From Paraburkholderia sediminicola (GTDB lineage: Bacteria; Pseudomonadota; Gammaproteobacteria; Burkholderiales; Burkholderiaceae): a stretch of DNA of 64,000 bases. The DNA is taken from assembly GCF_902859805.1 (NCBI RefSeq), contig NZ_CADIKC010000002.1:764730-828729 (forward strand), in the 5' to 3' direction. Numbering within the stretch: the stretch's first letter is position 1; every line of letters starts with the position of its first letter. A program made the position numbers and the translations under genes. The notes beneath the pieces were generated by a model. It was not told where the DNA came from. It ran no database searches and worked only from the letters and a program-made list of their open reading frames with translations. This document shows positions 35,815 to 45,727 of the stretch, one piece after another.

Positions 35815-36977
35815 TGCGCGCCTCGATCGAAAGCTTCAAGCACCACCGCATTCGCACACATACCGTAGCGATACTCGACCATGCCGTAGCCACTGACGAG
35901 CGCCCGCCGGGCACCCGCTACCTGACGCCCACCTGCCTCGCCGCGCAACTGTGTGAGGGCTTCGACAAGCCCGTGCATTCCACCAGCCGCGCCGGCCTGC
36001 CCTGCCGAAAGTTGTCCACCCGACGTATTGACCGGCAACTCCTCCGACACAATGCGCGCAAGCAGCGCACGCATGTCGCCGTCCGGCGCGAAACCTAGAT
36101 CAGCCAGCTGAACGAGTACCATCACCGGATAATCGTCGTACACGGACACGAGATCCATGTCGGCAGGCGTCAAGCCCGCGTCGCGCCACAAGGCCGGGGC
36201 AAGTGCGGCAAGCGACGTCTGCAATCCGTCGCCCATCTGGTGGTCGGGGTTATAGCTGCAGCGCAGCGCACGCACCGCGACCTGCCGGTCGTGCTTCGAG
36301 AGATCGGCTCGCGCGAGAACGATCGCGTTCGCGCCACTGACGACCGGCACGCAGTCGAAGCGTCCGAGCGGTTCCGCTACAAGCGGGGCGTCCAGGTACG
36401 CCTCGACGGTCAGCGGCGCACGATAGACGGCTTGCGGGTTGCGCGACGCCCATGCCCGCTGCGCAACGCACAGCGTGCCGTAATCCGCGCGCGACAGATC
36501 GTAACGTTGCGCATGCAACTGCGTCATCATGGCGAACAGCGCGTTCGGCCCACCGCTTTCGAGAGGCCGCAGCCAGGTGCGCGTCGTCAGGTTGTAATGG
36601 TCGACGAGTTGCTTGAAATCCGCCGGCTCGAAGCGATCCCCCGATACGAGCACGATCACGTTGGCGTCGCCGCACTGGATCGCGCGCACCGCATGTTGCA
36701 GCAGGTTGATCGCGCTGGCGCCGCCGTGACAGTCGTCCATGCACCAGCGTGGCGAGAGTCCAAGGCGCCAGGCAATGTCGATTGCGTGATCCGGAGCAAG
36801 GGTGAACGATGCAACCCCCAGCCCGTCTACTTCATGGGCGGCAAAGCCTGACTGCGCCAGCGCCGATGAGAACGCCTGCGCCAGCAGATCGCCTGTCGTG
36901 CCTTCTGGGGCCTGGCGGCGATACGGAACTTCCACTCCGCCGCAAATCAATACCCCCGCATGGTCGCGTGACTGCAT
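35811..36977 (-). CDS. Thiolase-family protein (SCP2-type)
   Basis: A 388-residue thiolase-like protein that would cleave a 3-oxoacyl-CoA with CoA, or a related Claisen reaction. The likely nucleophile Cys83 sits in 'DDCHGGASAINLLQHA', and the C-terminal blocks 'VNTSGGQLSAGQAGAAGGMH' and 'YRYGMCANAVVLE' hold the expected His and second Cys. ATG 36977 has a GGGGAG ribosome site; the longer frame to 37085 runs into the MFS gene. It is coupled to the DUF35 partner downstream, the usual arrangement for non-classical thiolases of ring or side-chain degradation. Confidence 0.85.
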   Translation of the reverse strand: MQSRDHAGVLICGGVEVPYRRQAPEGTTGDLLAQAFSSALAQSGFAAHEVDGLGVASFTLAPDHAIDIAWRLGLSPRWCMDDCHGGASAINLLQHAVRAIQCGDANVIVLVSGDRFEPADFKQLVDHYNLTTRTWLRPLESGGPNALFAMMTQLHAQRYDLSRADYGTLCVAQRAWASRNPQAVYRAPLTVEAYLDAPLVAEPLGRFDCVPVVSGANAIVLARADLSKHDRQVAVRALRCSYNPDHQMGDGLQTSLAALAPALWRDAGLTPADMDLVSVYDDYPVMVLVQLADLGFAPDGDMRALLARIVSEELPVNTSGGQLSAGQAGAAGGMHGLVEALTQLRGEAGGRQVAGARRALVSGYGMVEYRYGMCANAVVLEAFDRGAQ

Positions 36978-36991
36978 GATCGATCTCCCCT

Positions 36992-38317
36992 TTAGCGTGC
37001 GGTGCGGTGCGCTGTTTCGCGCGCACAGAGAAGCGCCACGACGGTAATCGCGCCCATTGTCATGAGCATCAGCGCAACCGGCCACGCCGCGTGGTACTTT
37101 GCGAGCAGCGCAGTGGCCACCAGCGGCGAGAGGCCGCCCGCGAATACGGAGGCGATTTCGTGGCCCAGCGCCATGCCTGAATAACGGACCTCCGTGCTGA
37201 ACAGTTCGCCCATCAGGCTAGGCTGTGTCCCGATCATCGCACCATGACACACACCATTGGCCAGCAGGAAAGCAAGCCAGATGAGCCCCGGCACCTTCGT
37301 GTCGATCAGCCAGAAGAACGGCAGCGCAATGACGATTAGCCCCACCGCGCCGATCATGTACACGGGCTTCCGGCCGATGCGATCGGATAGGCGGCCCCAC
37401 ACCAGCATCATGCCCAGTTCGACGGTCATCGACACCATCACCCCGGCGAGCATGACCGAACTCGGCACGCCGATGAACTTGCCATACACAAGTGAGAAAG
37501 CAAGGAAGATATAAGAGCCGCCGTTCTCGGCTACGCGCAGGCCCATTGCGATCAGCAGTTCCTTCGGGTGGCGGCGGATCGCTTCGAGCACCGGCGTGTG
37601 CGTCGTCTTGCCCGCCGCCGCTGCTTTCGAGAATTCAGTGCTCTCCGGCAATCTCGAACGGATGTAGACGCCGACGCCGAAGATCACAATCGATAGCAGA
37701 AACGGTACACGCCAGCCCCAACTCATGAACGTGTCGTGTGGCAGCTTTTGCACGAGAAAGAAAACCGCCGCCGACAACACAAAACCGCCGCCCACACCGA
37801 TCTGGCTCCAGGAGGCATACATGCCGCGCTTTTCCGGCGGCGCCGACTCGCTGATCATCAACACGCCGCCGCCCCATTCACCGCCTGACGCGACACCTTG
37901 CAGCACGCGCAGCACGAGAAGCAGCGCCGGCGCCCACAGCCCGGCCTGGGCATAGGTCGGCAACAGGCCGATCAGAAACGTCGCACCGCCCATGATCGAT
38001 AGCGTCCACACGAGCGCGCCCTTGCGTCCGTAGCGATCGCCGATGTGGCCGAACAGTACGCCGCCGAACGGCCGCGCGGCAAAACCGACAGCAAAGCCTG
38101 CGAACGCGGCAAGCGTACCGATCAGCGGGTCCGTGCCTTTCGGGAAAAACAGTTCGCCGAATACCAGTGCGGCCGCAGTACTGTAGAGAAAGAAGTCATA
38201 CCATTCGAGCGCATTGCCTGCGACCGATGCCATCACTATGCGTCGCAACGACTTCTGATCGATCCCGCCGCTGACTGCTTGTACGTCAGGCGCGGGAATG
38301 GTTTGCGTGCTTGCCAT
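36992..38317 (-). CDS. MHS-family MFS transporter
   Basis: A 441-residue twelve-TM proton symporter of the metabolite:H+ symporter (MHS) group. The signature stretches are 'GNALEWYDFFLYSTAAALVF', 'GFAARPFGGVLFGHIGDRYG' and 'GVASGGEWGGGVLMISE'. Relatives carry citrate, oxoglutarate, shikimate or aromatic acids. ATG 38317 ('MASTQTIP') is preferred over the longer frame. It lies 14 bases upstream of the thiolase gene and is probably the uptake component of this operon. Confidence 0.88.
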   Translation of the reverse strand: MASTQTIPAPDVQAVSGGIDQKSLRRIVMASVAGNALEWYDFFLYSTAAALVFGELFFPKGTDPLIGTLAAFAGFAVGFAARPFGGVLFGHIGDRYGRKGALVWTLSIMGGATFLIGLLPTYAQAGLWAPALLLVLRVLQGVASGGEWGGGVLMISESAPPEKRGMYASWSQIGVGGGFVLSAAVFFLVQKLPHDTFMSWGWRVPFLLSIVIFGVGVYIRSRLPESTEFSKAAAAGKTTHTPVLEAIRRHPKELLIAMGLRVAENGGSYIFLAFSLVYGKFIGVPSSVMLAGVMVSMTVELGMMLVWGRLSDRIGRKPVYMIGAVGLIVIALPFFWLIDTKVPGLIWLAFLLANGVCHGAMIGTQPSLMGELFSTEVRYSGMALGHEIASVFAGGLSPLVATALLAKYHAAWPVALMLMTMGAITVVALLCARETAHRTAR

Positions 38318-38443
38318 GCTGTCTCCGGTATGCCGCAATACGGCACGATATTGAGCTGGTGCGACGACTTATTAGCTGCGAAACAGCTGAGCGTGAACGC
38401 GCCCGGCTGATGGCGTAGACGGGTCGCTCGCCAGGCTATGCCG

Positions 38444-40069
38444 CTAGGAACGCTTGAGCCGGTAGCCGGATTTCTCGAGATCCCACGTGCTCTCTGTCAC
38501 ACCAGCCTCGCGCAGTTTGTACTTCTGGATCTTGCCGTTTTCCGTTCTCGGCAACTCGCGCACGAAGTCGAGAAAGCGCGGTACGGCGAAGTACGGCAAA
38601 CGCGGCTCGCAGTACTGGATCAGCTCCAGTGGCTCCAGCGTTGCGTTATCGCACAGCACGAGTGATGCCATTACCTCATCTTCGGCGAGTTCAGAGCGCA
38701 CCGCGAATACCGCAGCGATTTCAACCGAGGGATGGCTCAGCAGAGCCTGCTCAACCTCGTAGGACGAGATGTTTTCGCCACGCCGCCGGATCGCGTCTTT
38801 CTGCCGGTCGATGAAGCGGTAGTAGCCGTCGGCTTCGCGTATCACGCGATCCCCTGTGTGGAACCACAGATTGCGCCACGCTTCGACTGTCTTCTCCGGC
38901 ATGCCGAAGTAGCCGCTCGCGAGCGCGCATGGCTCGTCCGCGCGGACAATCAGCTCGCCAGCCTCGCCGTCCGGGACGGGATGATCGTGCTCGTCGACGA
39001 CGCGCGCATCGAAGCCCTCCGTAAGCTTGCCCATGAAGCCGGGACGCTGCGCGTCGATATGGGCGCCGATCACGAAGTTCGTTTCCGTCGAACCGTAACC
39101 GTCAAGCAGCGCAATTCCAGAACGCTCGGTGAACTCATGCTGGAACTGACCCGGCACACCCGGCGCTAGCGCAATGCGTACCCTGTGTGCGCGTTCGTTC
39201 GGCGACACAGCGCGACTGAGCAGAATCGGCACCATCGCGCCCAGCACGGATGTGATGGTCGCTTTGGTCTCAACGAGCGCGTCGAAGAAACCGCTCGCCG
39301 AAAAGCGACGATCGACGACAAGCTCGGCATCGCACGTGAGCGCCTGAAAGAAGAAGTTCAGTGCATTCGTGTGGAAAAGCGGCAGGCAGGTATAGAGCAC
39401 GTCGCCGGCCGTAACGCCGAGATAATCAGCCGTATGCCTGCCCCACCAATAGAACTGCGCGTGCGAGCAGATCACGCCCTTTGATAATCCAGATGTCCCC
39501 GACGTATACAGAATCGCGAGCGGATCACTATCGGCAAGCTCTGCGGCTTCGACCGGTTCAGCCCGCGGCGGCAGCGGCACGGACCGAATGCTGTGTGCCG
39601 GCGCTGCGCTTTGCGCTTGCCCAATCAGCCATACGGATTCGGCTGCCAGGCCGGTGGAATCGAGTGCATAAACAGCATCGACGAGATGGGATTCGGCAAC
39701 GATCAGTCGTGCGCCAGAGTTGCGCAGAATGTGTTCGAGTTGCAAGCCGCGCGAAGCCGTATTGATCGGCACTGCGATCGCGCCGAGCCACGCGCACCCC
39801 AGAATGATCTCCATGAACTCGCTGCGATTCGTGCAAAGCAGCGCCACACGGTCACCGCGTCCCACGCCTTGAGCGGCCAGCGAACCTGCACGGCGCGCAG
39901 CAATATCGAGCGCCTCGGCGCCGGTCCATTGCGTTGAGCGATCGGAGAAAAGCGGTGCGTACGGGTTTCGGGCCGCACGAGCGGCCAGCATATCCGGCAG
40001 GGTAAGTCTCGTGGTGTTACTCCCCGGCGCCTGGCTGCAAATCGCAACTGGCATGTGGATGTTGCCCAT
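38444..40069 (-). CDS. Acyl-CoA ligase (AMP-binding family)
   Basis: A 541-residue ANL-superfamily enzyme that activates a carboxylic acid to its CoA ester via an acyl-adenylate. Motifs: the P-loop 'ILYTSGTSGLSKGV', 'DGYGSTETNFV', 'WFHTGDRVIREADGYYRFID' and the catalytic-lysine end 'RTENGKIQKYKLRE'. It is most like the CaiC/crotonobetaine-CoA ligase branch in layout, but the substrate is unknown. A second in-frame ATG lies five codons in. It precedes the transporter and thiolase genes on the same strand (126-base gap). Confidence 0.88.
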   Translation of the reverse strand: MGNIHMPVAICSQAPGSNTTRLTLPDMLAARAARNPYAPLFSDRSTQWTGAEALDIAARRAGSLAAQGVGRGDRVALLCTNRSEFMEIILGCAWLGAIAVPINTASRGLQLEHILRNSGARLIVAESHLVDAVYALDSTGLAAESVWLIGQAQSAAPAHSIRSVPLPPRAEPVEAAELADSDPLAILYTSGTSGLSKGVICSHAQFYWWGRHTADYLGVTAGDVLYTCLPLFHTNALNFFFQALTCDAELVVDRRFSASGFFDALVETKATITSVLGAMVPILLSRAVSPNERAHRVRIALAPGVPGQFQHEFTERSGIALLDGYGSTETNFVIGAHIDAQRPGFMGKLTEGFDARVVDEHDHPVPDGEAGELIVRADEPCALASGYFGMPEKTVEAWRNLWFHTGDRVIREADGYYRFIDRQKDAIRRRGENISSYEVEQALLSHPSVEIAAVFAVRSELAEDEVMASLVLCDNATLEPLELIQYCEPRLPYFAVPRFLDFVRELPRTENGKIQKYKLREAGVTESTWDLEKSGYRLKRS

Positions 40070-40294
40070 GTCGTCCCCGCCTGAAATGTATGCAGGCGAG
40101 TCTAGGTTTCGCGATGGACATGTGTCAAATTCATCAATTTTGCTCTCGCTATCAATCTGGCGGATTTTGGGTGGCGCGCTCGGCTCGTCCAGCCGATCAA
40201 ATTAAAGTCCGATCTTTCAGGGCGTCAATTCAATCTGCAATCCTTATAAACCATCGCCAGAAGCACCGCACGTGTTCCGAACCCTGCATTCCCG

Positions 40295-40546
40295 CTACTG
40301 CAGTGGAACGGTGGAATTAACCGGGGTTGCACGTTTGGCGTCGAGGCGCTTTTCTGCGGCAGTGAGGTCGTTTGGATAGTCATACCGTGCTGCGTCGGGC
40401 TGATATCCGATAGCGACCAATTCCCTGAGTTCCTGCGTCACCTTCGTCCGTGTCACAGCGCTATCGCTCGATGTTTGCGCGAACGCGCCCCCAGGGAGAA
40501 GAACCAGCGCAGCGGCAGCCGACACCACAATCCGAGGCATGTTCAT
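40295..40546 (-). CDS. DUF4148 small periplasmic protein
   Basis: An 83-residue exported protein of the DUF4148 family, which is abundant in Burkholderiaceae. It has a signal peptide ('AAAALVLLPGGAFAQ') and the family core 'ELRELVAIGYQPDAARYDYP' followed by 'AAEKRLDAKR'. ATG 40546 has an AGGAG ribosome site; ATG 40540 is two codons on. The function of this family is unknown. Confidence 0.85.
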   Translation of the reverse strand: MNMPRIVVSAAAALVLLPGGAFAQTSSDSAVTRTKVTQELRELVAIGYQPDAARYDYPNDLTAAEKRLDAKRATPVNSTVPLQ

Positions 40547-40634
40547 GATCCACACTCCTGGCGAGGCGCTAAAGGAGGTTGCGTCAGCCTCGCTCAGCCA
40601 AGTATAGGTGCGAATCTGCAACGACAGAAATGCG

Positions 40635-41438
40635 TCAAACAACCGAAAGCAATTCGCAAGAATCGTCCGAATCCCCAGCGGACAAAGCTTTATTGATGGC
40701 GGACACCAGGCCCGCAGGATTGTCCCGCATCATGAAGTGCCCCGCGTTCTGCACGATACTGACCGCGATACCCATCCTCGGCAAACTGTCCGCATCGGGA
40801 TGCGGCAGCGAGCGCTCGCCGAAAATCACTGAACGCGGCATTTTCAGCCGGAACAGCAATTCGCGCCACGCCACTGAATCGCCTTCTACCAACGATGTCG
40901 CCGCACGATGGACTGCTCTGGGACAGGAGATCGCGAGAGCGCCCGCCCAAACGGGATCGCCCTCTCTCGACGCGGTCGCGACCGTTTGCGCGTGGCCGTA
41001 CAGCCGGTAGTCGGATTCAGAGTAGGCCGCAATCTCGCGACTGAACAATCCTCCGCCCGCATCAAGATTCGGCTCGGCGAGAACCAGATGGCGTACCCGC
41101 CGAGACGCCATCGTAGCCGCGACGATCGCGACCGCCCCACCCATGCTGTGACCGAAAAGATCGACTTCTGTGTCGAGACTTTGAATGAGTTCGACGACGA
41201 TTCGAGCATGGTCTTCGACACGATATCCAAAACATTCAGGCCGGTCGCTATACCCGGATCCCAGCAAATCGACCAGGATGCTGCGCCGCCTCCCCAATGC
41301 CTGATCCGCGATCACGTGCGGGTAGTCGCACGAGGACGCGCAGCCAAGTCCGTGGACAAACACGAGCGGCGTGCCTGTCCCCGGAATGTCATGGAATCGC
41401 AGCGTAGCGCTTTGCCCGAAAAGCTTGAGAGTGCGCAC
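40635..41438 (-). CDS. Alpha/beta-hydrolase
   Basis: A 267-residue alpha/beta-hydrolase. The oxyanion-hole motif is 'FVHGLG', the nucleophile elbow is 'LFGHSMGGAVAI' (Ser), and the catalytic His is in 'IVQNAGHFMMRDNP'. No signal peptide is visible, so it is cytoplasmic. It lies 36 bases after the M20 amidohydrolase and is probably co-transcribed with it. An ester or C-C bond substrate cannot be chosen from sequence alone. Confidence 0.85.
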   Translation of the reverse strand: MRTLKLFGQSATLRFHDIPGTGTPLVFVHGLGCASSCDYPHVIADQALGRRRSILVDLLGSGYSDRPECFGYRVEDHARIVVELIQSLDTEVDLFGHSMGGAVAIVAATMASRRVRHLVLAEPNLDAGGGLFSREIAAYSESDYRLYGHAQTVATASREGDPVWAGALAISCPRAVHRAATSLVEGDSVAWRELLFRLKMPRSVIFGERSLPHPDADSLPRMGIAVSIVQNAGHFMMRDNPAGLVSAINKALSAGDSDDSCELLSVV

Positions 41439-41474
41439 AGATGATCCTCTGTCGATATGCCGGGCCGGCGGCGT

Positions 41475-42911
41475 TCAGGCGGTCGCTTGAGTACGCGCCG
41501 GCGGAGGCAAGACTTCCGGTGGAATCGGGCAATCATAGGGCTTGCGCCCGCGCTTTTCGTCAAGCTCCACTTTCGCTGCGCGCAGCACATCCGGCTGGCC
41601 GACCAGATCGACGGCCGTAGCCGCCAGCGTCTGCGCGGCCAGCAACATGCCTCGGTGCGCCAGCGTCGCTTTTCCCTGCGAGACCATTTGCCACGAATGA
41701 AAACCTGTTCCCCATGCGAAGCAGGAGGTCAAACATTGCGTAGTCGGAACGACCCAGGTGACATCGCCGACATCGGTCGAGCCTGTCACCGGGCGCACCA
41801 TGTCGGCCCGATACGGCTGGATGTCCGTAACGATCGGACGCGGGTCGCGCAGCGCCGCCGCGAAATGACGCGCGCTATTCTCGAAATCGTCAGATGAAAT
41901 GGTCTGCTGAATCTGCCTCGCAAATTCGACATCGCGATCGCTGACGTCGAAGCCGCCGAGCGCCCGCATGTTCCGGTCGAGAACCTGATCGAGCGCGTCG
42001 TTATGCAGCACGTTCGAGCACGCCTTGTCGAAAACGATCTCGAGACGCGTGCCGGTCATTAATGCGGCACCGGCCGCGATCTGTTTGACACGCTCGAACA
42101 GATCGCGCGCTTCTTCGCTGCGCGGTGCCCGCACTGTATAAAGCAGTTCGGCGAGTACCGGCACTACGTTGGTCGAAATGCCACCGGAATTGATGTAAGC
42201 GAAATGTACACGCGCCTGGTCCGGCATGTGCTCGCGCAGATAGTTGACACCGATGTTCATCAGTTCCGCGGCGTCCAGCGCGCTGCGCCCAAGATGCGGC
42301 GCGAGGGCCGCATGCGCGGCCTTGCCGTGAAAGCGGAAATACGCCTGAACGTTCGCGAGCGTGGCGTTCATGAACACCGAATTCGCTACCGACGGATGCC
42401 AGCTCAACGCGACGTCCAGGTCGTCGAATAAGCCGGCGCGCGCCATAAAGGTCTTGCCGGCAGCGGCTTCCTCAGCGGGGCAACCGTAGAACCTGACCGT
42501 GGCGTCGATATTGTTGGCGGCAAAATAGTCTCTCGCGGCGACTGCGGCGAGATGTGCGCCCGCGCCGAGCAGGTGATGGCCGCAGCCGTGTCCATTGGTG
42601 TTGACGCCGTCAGCGGCCGGTACGCAGACCAGCGCGCCGCTTTCCTGGCTCAGCCCGGCCAAAGCGTCGTATTCGCCCAGAAATCCGACGAGCGGGCCAC
42701 CGCTGCCCGCCTCCGCCACAAACGCCGTCGGCAGTCCGGCCACGCCACGCGTCACGCGAAACCCTTCTTCCTCGAGTAGCGCCGCGTGCAGCTCGGCAGA
42801 GCGATATTCGCTGTAGCGCATCTCGGCATACGACCAGATTTCATTTGCCAGCTCAACGTATCGCTGCTGCTTTGCCTCAACGAGACGCTTCACCTGTGCT
42901 GCGTGCTCCAC
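41475..42911 (-). CDS. M20 amidohydrolase, AbgB type (copy 1)
   Basis: A 478-residue zinc amidohydrolase of the AbgB branch (aminobenzoyl-glutamate utilisation subunit B; E. coli AbgB is about the same length). Metal-binding regions are 'NGHGCGHHLLGAGAHLAAVA' and 'YGCPAEEAAAGKTFMARAG', with 'ALSWHPS' and the C-terminal 'GSTDVGDVTWVVPTTQCL', all AbgB hallmarks. The start is GTG 42911 behind a GGAGG site. No AbgA partner or AbgT transporter is encoded here. It is divergent from a LysR gene across an inverted repeat and likely hydrolyses an N-acyl amino acid; the acyl group is unknown. Confidence 0.88.
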   Translation of the reverse strand: MEHAAQVKRLVEAKQQRYVELANEIWSYAEMRYSEYRSAELHAALLEEEGFRVTRGVAGLPTAFVAEAGSGGPLVGFLGEYDALAGLSQESGALVCVPAADGVNTNGHGCGHHLLGAGAHLAAVAARDYFAANNIDATVRFYGCPAEEAAAGKTFMARAGLFDDLDVALSWHPSVANSVFMNATLANVQAYFRFHGKAAHAALAPHLGRSALDAAELMNIGVNYLREHMPDQARVHFAYINSGGISTNVVPVLAELLYTVRAPRSEEARDLFERVKQIAAGAALMTGTRLEIVFDKACSNVLHNDALDQVLDRNMRALGGFDVSDRDVEFARQIQQTISSDDFENSARHFAAALRDPRPIVTDIQPYRADMVRPVTGSTDVGDVTWVVPTTQCLTSCFAWGTGFHSWQMVSQGKATLAHRGMLLAAQTLAATAVDLVGQPDVLRAAKVELDEKRGRKPYDCPIPPEVLPPPARTQATA

Positions 42912-42946
42912 ATAGCCTCCATTCTCTCAGGTTCGGTAGTCGTTTC

Positions 42947-42982
42947 GAAAGATTCGCGCCGGTAAGCGGGCGCAAATCTTTC
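42947..42982. promoter_or_regulatory. Inverted repeat between divergent M20 and LysR genes
   Basis: The arms at 42947-42960 (GAAAGATTCGCGCC) and 42969-42982 (GGCGCAAATCTTTC) match in inverted order at 13 of 14 positions and are separated by 8 bases. The position, 36 bases upstream of the hydrolase start and about 116 upstream of the LysR start, is what one expects for a LysR regulator's recognition site controlling the divergent gene and its own expression. Confidence 0.65.
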
Positions 42983-43097
42983 CACTTTCTGCTGGCGTAG
43001 AGTATGTCGACAGATAAGCGGCCAACAACTCAACGAAAGTGTTGCCGTTGACTCCCGGTTGTCTCCTCCTGAAAAAATTTGGTGTCATACATTGACC

Positions 43098-44048
43098 ATG
43101 AAGCTACATCAACTCCGCGCACTTGTTGCGATTGCCGACACCGGCAGCATCCGGAACGCAGCCCGCGCCACGGACCTCTCGCCGGCCGCCATTACCAAGG
43201 CGATACGCGAGCTTGAGGAAGATCTGAATGTCACGCTGATCGTCCGCGAGGCGACAGGTGTGACGCTGACCGAGGCAGGTCAGACGCTGCTCGGGCATGC
43301 AAGGCTGACAGTCGGACAGTTGGCGCGAGCGCGGCAGGAAATGGAGCGGCTATCCGGTAAGAGGGACGGCACCCTGTCGATTGCAGCAGTGTCGTGGGTC
43401 GGTCTAACGTTGCTGGGAGAGGTTGTCAGCCTGTTCCAGACGCGTATGCCCGAGGTAAAGATCGAATTCTTCGAAGGATTGGCAACCGTGTCGATACCAA
43501 GATTGCGCGACGGAACGCTCGATATCTCGATTGGAAGGACTAGCTCTGTTACGCAAACGGAGGAGTTCACCCATGTCCCGTTGTTTCGCACCGGTTACGC
43601 GGTGGTCGGCCGGACGGAACATCGCCTGGCAGGATGTCGATCGTTGCATGAATTGAAGGACGCCGAGTGGATCCTGAATCGCGACTCTTCCGTCGATGAA
43701 CTCGCCGCTGCCAATGCGTTCACCGAATATTGCCGCGTCTACGAACCTCGCATTCATATATCGCATTCGAGTGCGATCGCGCTTGGATTGGTCGCAAGCA
43801 CCGACATGTTGACGCTGATGCCATGGCCGCTCGCTGAACTGCTCGTGAGCAAGGAACGATTGACTGTTCTTCCGCTGGTCGACTCCATCGCCGAAGCCGA
43901 GATCAGCCTTATATACCGGCGCGCCGCACCACTCAGCAATGCCGCCAAATACTTTGTGGAGTGTCTGACCAGCGTGATCCGCACCTCCATGGCATCCGAA
44001 GATCCCTTCAAGCGCCGGCTCTTTCACTCTGTCGAGTGCCTGCTGTAG
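43098..44048 (+). CDS. LysR-family transcriptional regulator
   Basis: A 316-residue LysR regulator. Helix-turn-helix residues 1-60 ('MKLHQLRALVAIADTGSIRN', 'DLSPAAITKAIRELEEDL') are followed by a periplasmic-binding-protein-like sensing domain, of the branch related to AbgR/TsaR. ATG 43098 fits the family start; the longer frame to 43059 adds a non-conserved leader. It is divergent from M20 copy 1 and upstream of the transporter and M20 copies 2 and 3, so it may control both sets. Confidence 0.9.
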   Translation: MKLHQLRALVAIADTGSIRNAARATDLSPAAITKAIRELEEDLNVTLIVREATGVTLTEAGQTLLGHARLTVGQLARARQEMERLSGKRDGTLSIAAVSWVGLTLLGEVVSLFQTRMPEVKIEFFEGLATVSIPRLRDGTLDISIGRTSSVTQTEEFTHVPLFRTGYAVVGRTEHRLAGCRSLHELKDAEWILNRDSSVDELAAANAFTEYCRVYEPRIHISHSSAIALGLVASTDMLTLMPWPLAELLVSKERLTVLPLVDSIAEAEISLIYRRAAPLSNAAKYFVECLTSVIRTSMASEDPFKRRLFHSVECLL

Positions 44049-44273
44049 GCAGCAACCGCTCGTTGCGCAGCGAGTGGTTACGCCTCAACGCAATCCATTC
44101 TCGCCATGCCGGAAAGCGTGACGCCAGATTGCTTCGCGCGTGCTTTCCGAATCATCAAATCGCTCAGGAAAGCAAAGCAAATTTTTGACACGTTGACGAC
44201 ATCAAAAAAGAACGTAATTATTTTTTCAATCGCACGGCAAGCATGCCGGCGCTAACCCAATTCGGAGACGGGT

Positions 44274-45602
44274 GTGTCAAATCAAACAAACGGGTGTGAG
44301 CACCCGACAGTCCGCACAGCATCGACCCTCGACTTCATTGCGGTGGTCGTGGGCAACGCCCTGGAATTCTTCGACTTCACGGTCTACGCTTTTTTCGCGG
44401 TGTTCATCGGCAAGGCCTTTTTTCCGGCGTTTTCTCCGGCGAGCCAGGTGATCGCATCGGTCGCGGTGTTCGGCGTCGGCTTCGTCGCGCGCCCTATCGG
44501 CGGCCTCGTGATCGGTGCCTATGCGGACCGTTCGGGACGCAAGGCTGCGCTGTCTCTAACGATCGGGCTGATGGCACTCGGCACCGCCATCCTCGCGTTC
44601 ACGCCCTCGTATGCAACGATCGGCGTGGTGGCGCCCGTACTCGTCGTCATCGGCCGTCTGCTGCAAGGGTTTTCGGCCGGCGGCGAAATGGGGCCCGCGA
44701 CAACATACATGCTCGAAATGGCGTCGTCGAACCGGCGCGGCTTCTATACGAGCTGGCAGCTCGCGACCCAAGGCGTAGCTTCTCTGCTGGGTGGGCTGGT
44801 CGGCTACATCGTATCGTCGATGCTGTCGCCTGCAGCGCTCGCGGAGTGGGGATGGCGCGTACCGTTTGTCATCGGTCTGCTGATCGCGCCGATCGGACTG
44901 TATATCCGCAAGCAATTGAGCGAAACCCTCGATACCGAGTCCGCGGTCAAAGGCACGGCGGAGCTCGCATCCGTCATTGTCGGCAAGCACCTTTCCGATT
45001 TGCTGATCTCGTGTGCCGTGCTGATCGGACCGACGATCACGGTGTATGTCGTCGGGTACTACATGACGACGTATGGTCTGCGCGTGCTGCACCTGCCCAC
45101 GTCGACCTCAATGCTGGTCGGGCTCATCACGGGCGGGGTGGGCATTGTCGCGTCGCTGGCAGCAGGTCTGATCTACGACCGATTTCCCAATACGAAGTGG
45201 ATGGTGCTGCCACAGGTTCTGACTGTGCTAGCGATCGTGCCGGCATTCGTGTGGGTCACCCAGAACGGCACCGCCGTCACCTTTCTTTCGATGGTCGCGC
45301 TCCTGACGCTACTGCGCGTACTGATGGCGCCGTTCCAGTTGTGCTTCATCCCCGAGATATTTCCCAACGCGATTCGCAGCACGTGCGTGTCGATTTGTTT
45401 CAGCGTGCCCACCACGATCTTCGGTGGCAGTGCGCAAGTGGTTGTCGCATGGCTCGCCGCAAGGACAGCCGATCCAATGTCGCCGGCCTGGTATCTGCTC
45501 GCCGCGAACGCTATTTCGCTCCTCGCCGTGCTGACGCTCTATATGCGACATCGCACAACACTAGGGCGCAACAGCGCATTCCACGCCAAAGCGGGAATCT
45601 AG
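44274..45602 (+). CDS. MHS-family MFS transporter
   Basis: A 442-residue twelve-TM transporter of the metabolite:H+ symporter group, with 'GNALEFFDFTVYAFFAVFIG', 'GFVARPIGGLVIGAYADRSG' and 'GRLLQGFSAGGEMGPATTYM'. Translation starts at GTG 44274. It is followed by two AbgB-type hydrolases in the same direction, so it probably imports their substrate, filling the place that AbgT has in the E. coli abg operon. Confidence 0.88.
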   Translation: MSNQTNGCEHPTVRTASTLDFIAVVVGNALEFFDFTVYAFFAVFIGKAFFPAFSPASQVIASVAVFGVGFVARPIGGLVIGAYADRSGRKAALSLTIGLMALGTAILAFTPSYATIGVVAPVLVVIGRLLQGFSAGGEMGPATTYMLEMASSNRRGFYTSWQLATQGVASLLGGLVGYIVSSMLSPAALAEWGWRVPFVIGLLIAPIGLYIRKQLSETLDTESAVKGTAELASVIVGKHLSDLLISCAVLIGPTITVYVVGYYMTTYGLRVLHLPTSTSMLVGLITGGVGIVASLAAGLIYDRFPNTKWMVLPQVLTVLAIVPAFVWVTQNGTAVTFLSMVALLTLLRVLMAPFQLCFIPEIFPNAIRSTCVSICFSVPTTIFGGSAQVVVAWLAARTADPMSPAWYLLAANAISLLAVLTLYMRHRTTLGRNSAFHAKAGI

Positions 45603-45727
45603 CAGGCCGTCGAGGCCCCCCGTTAGTTATTCAAGTTAGTCATTCGGATGCGGGACCTGAAATGCCAATTCGATTGTGGATCGTCGAACGGCAGCGGGCC
45701 TCGCGCGTCAATCGAACCGGAGAACAT

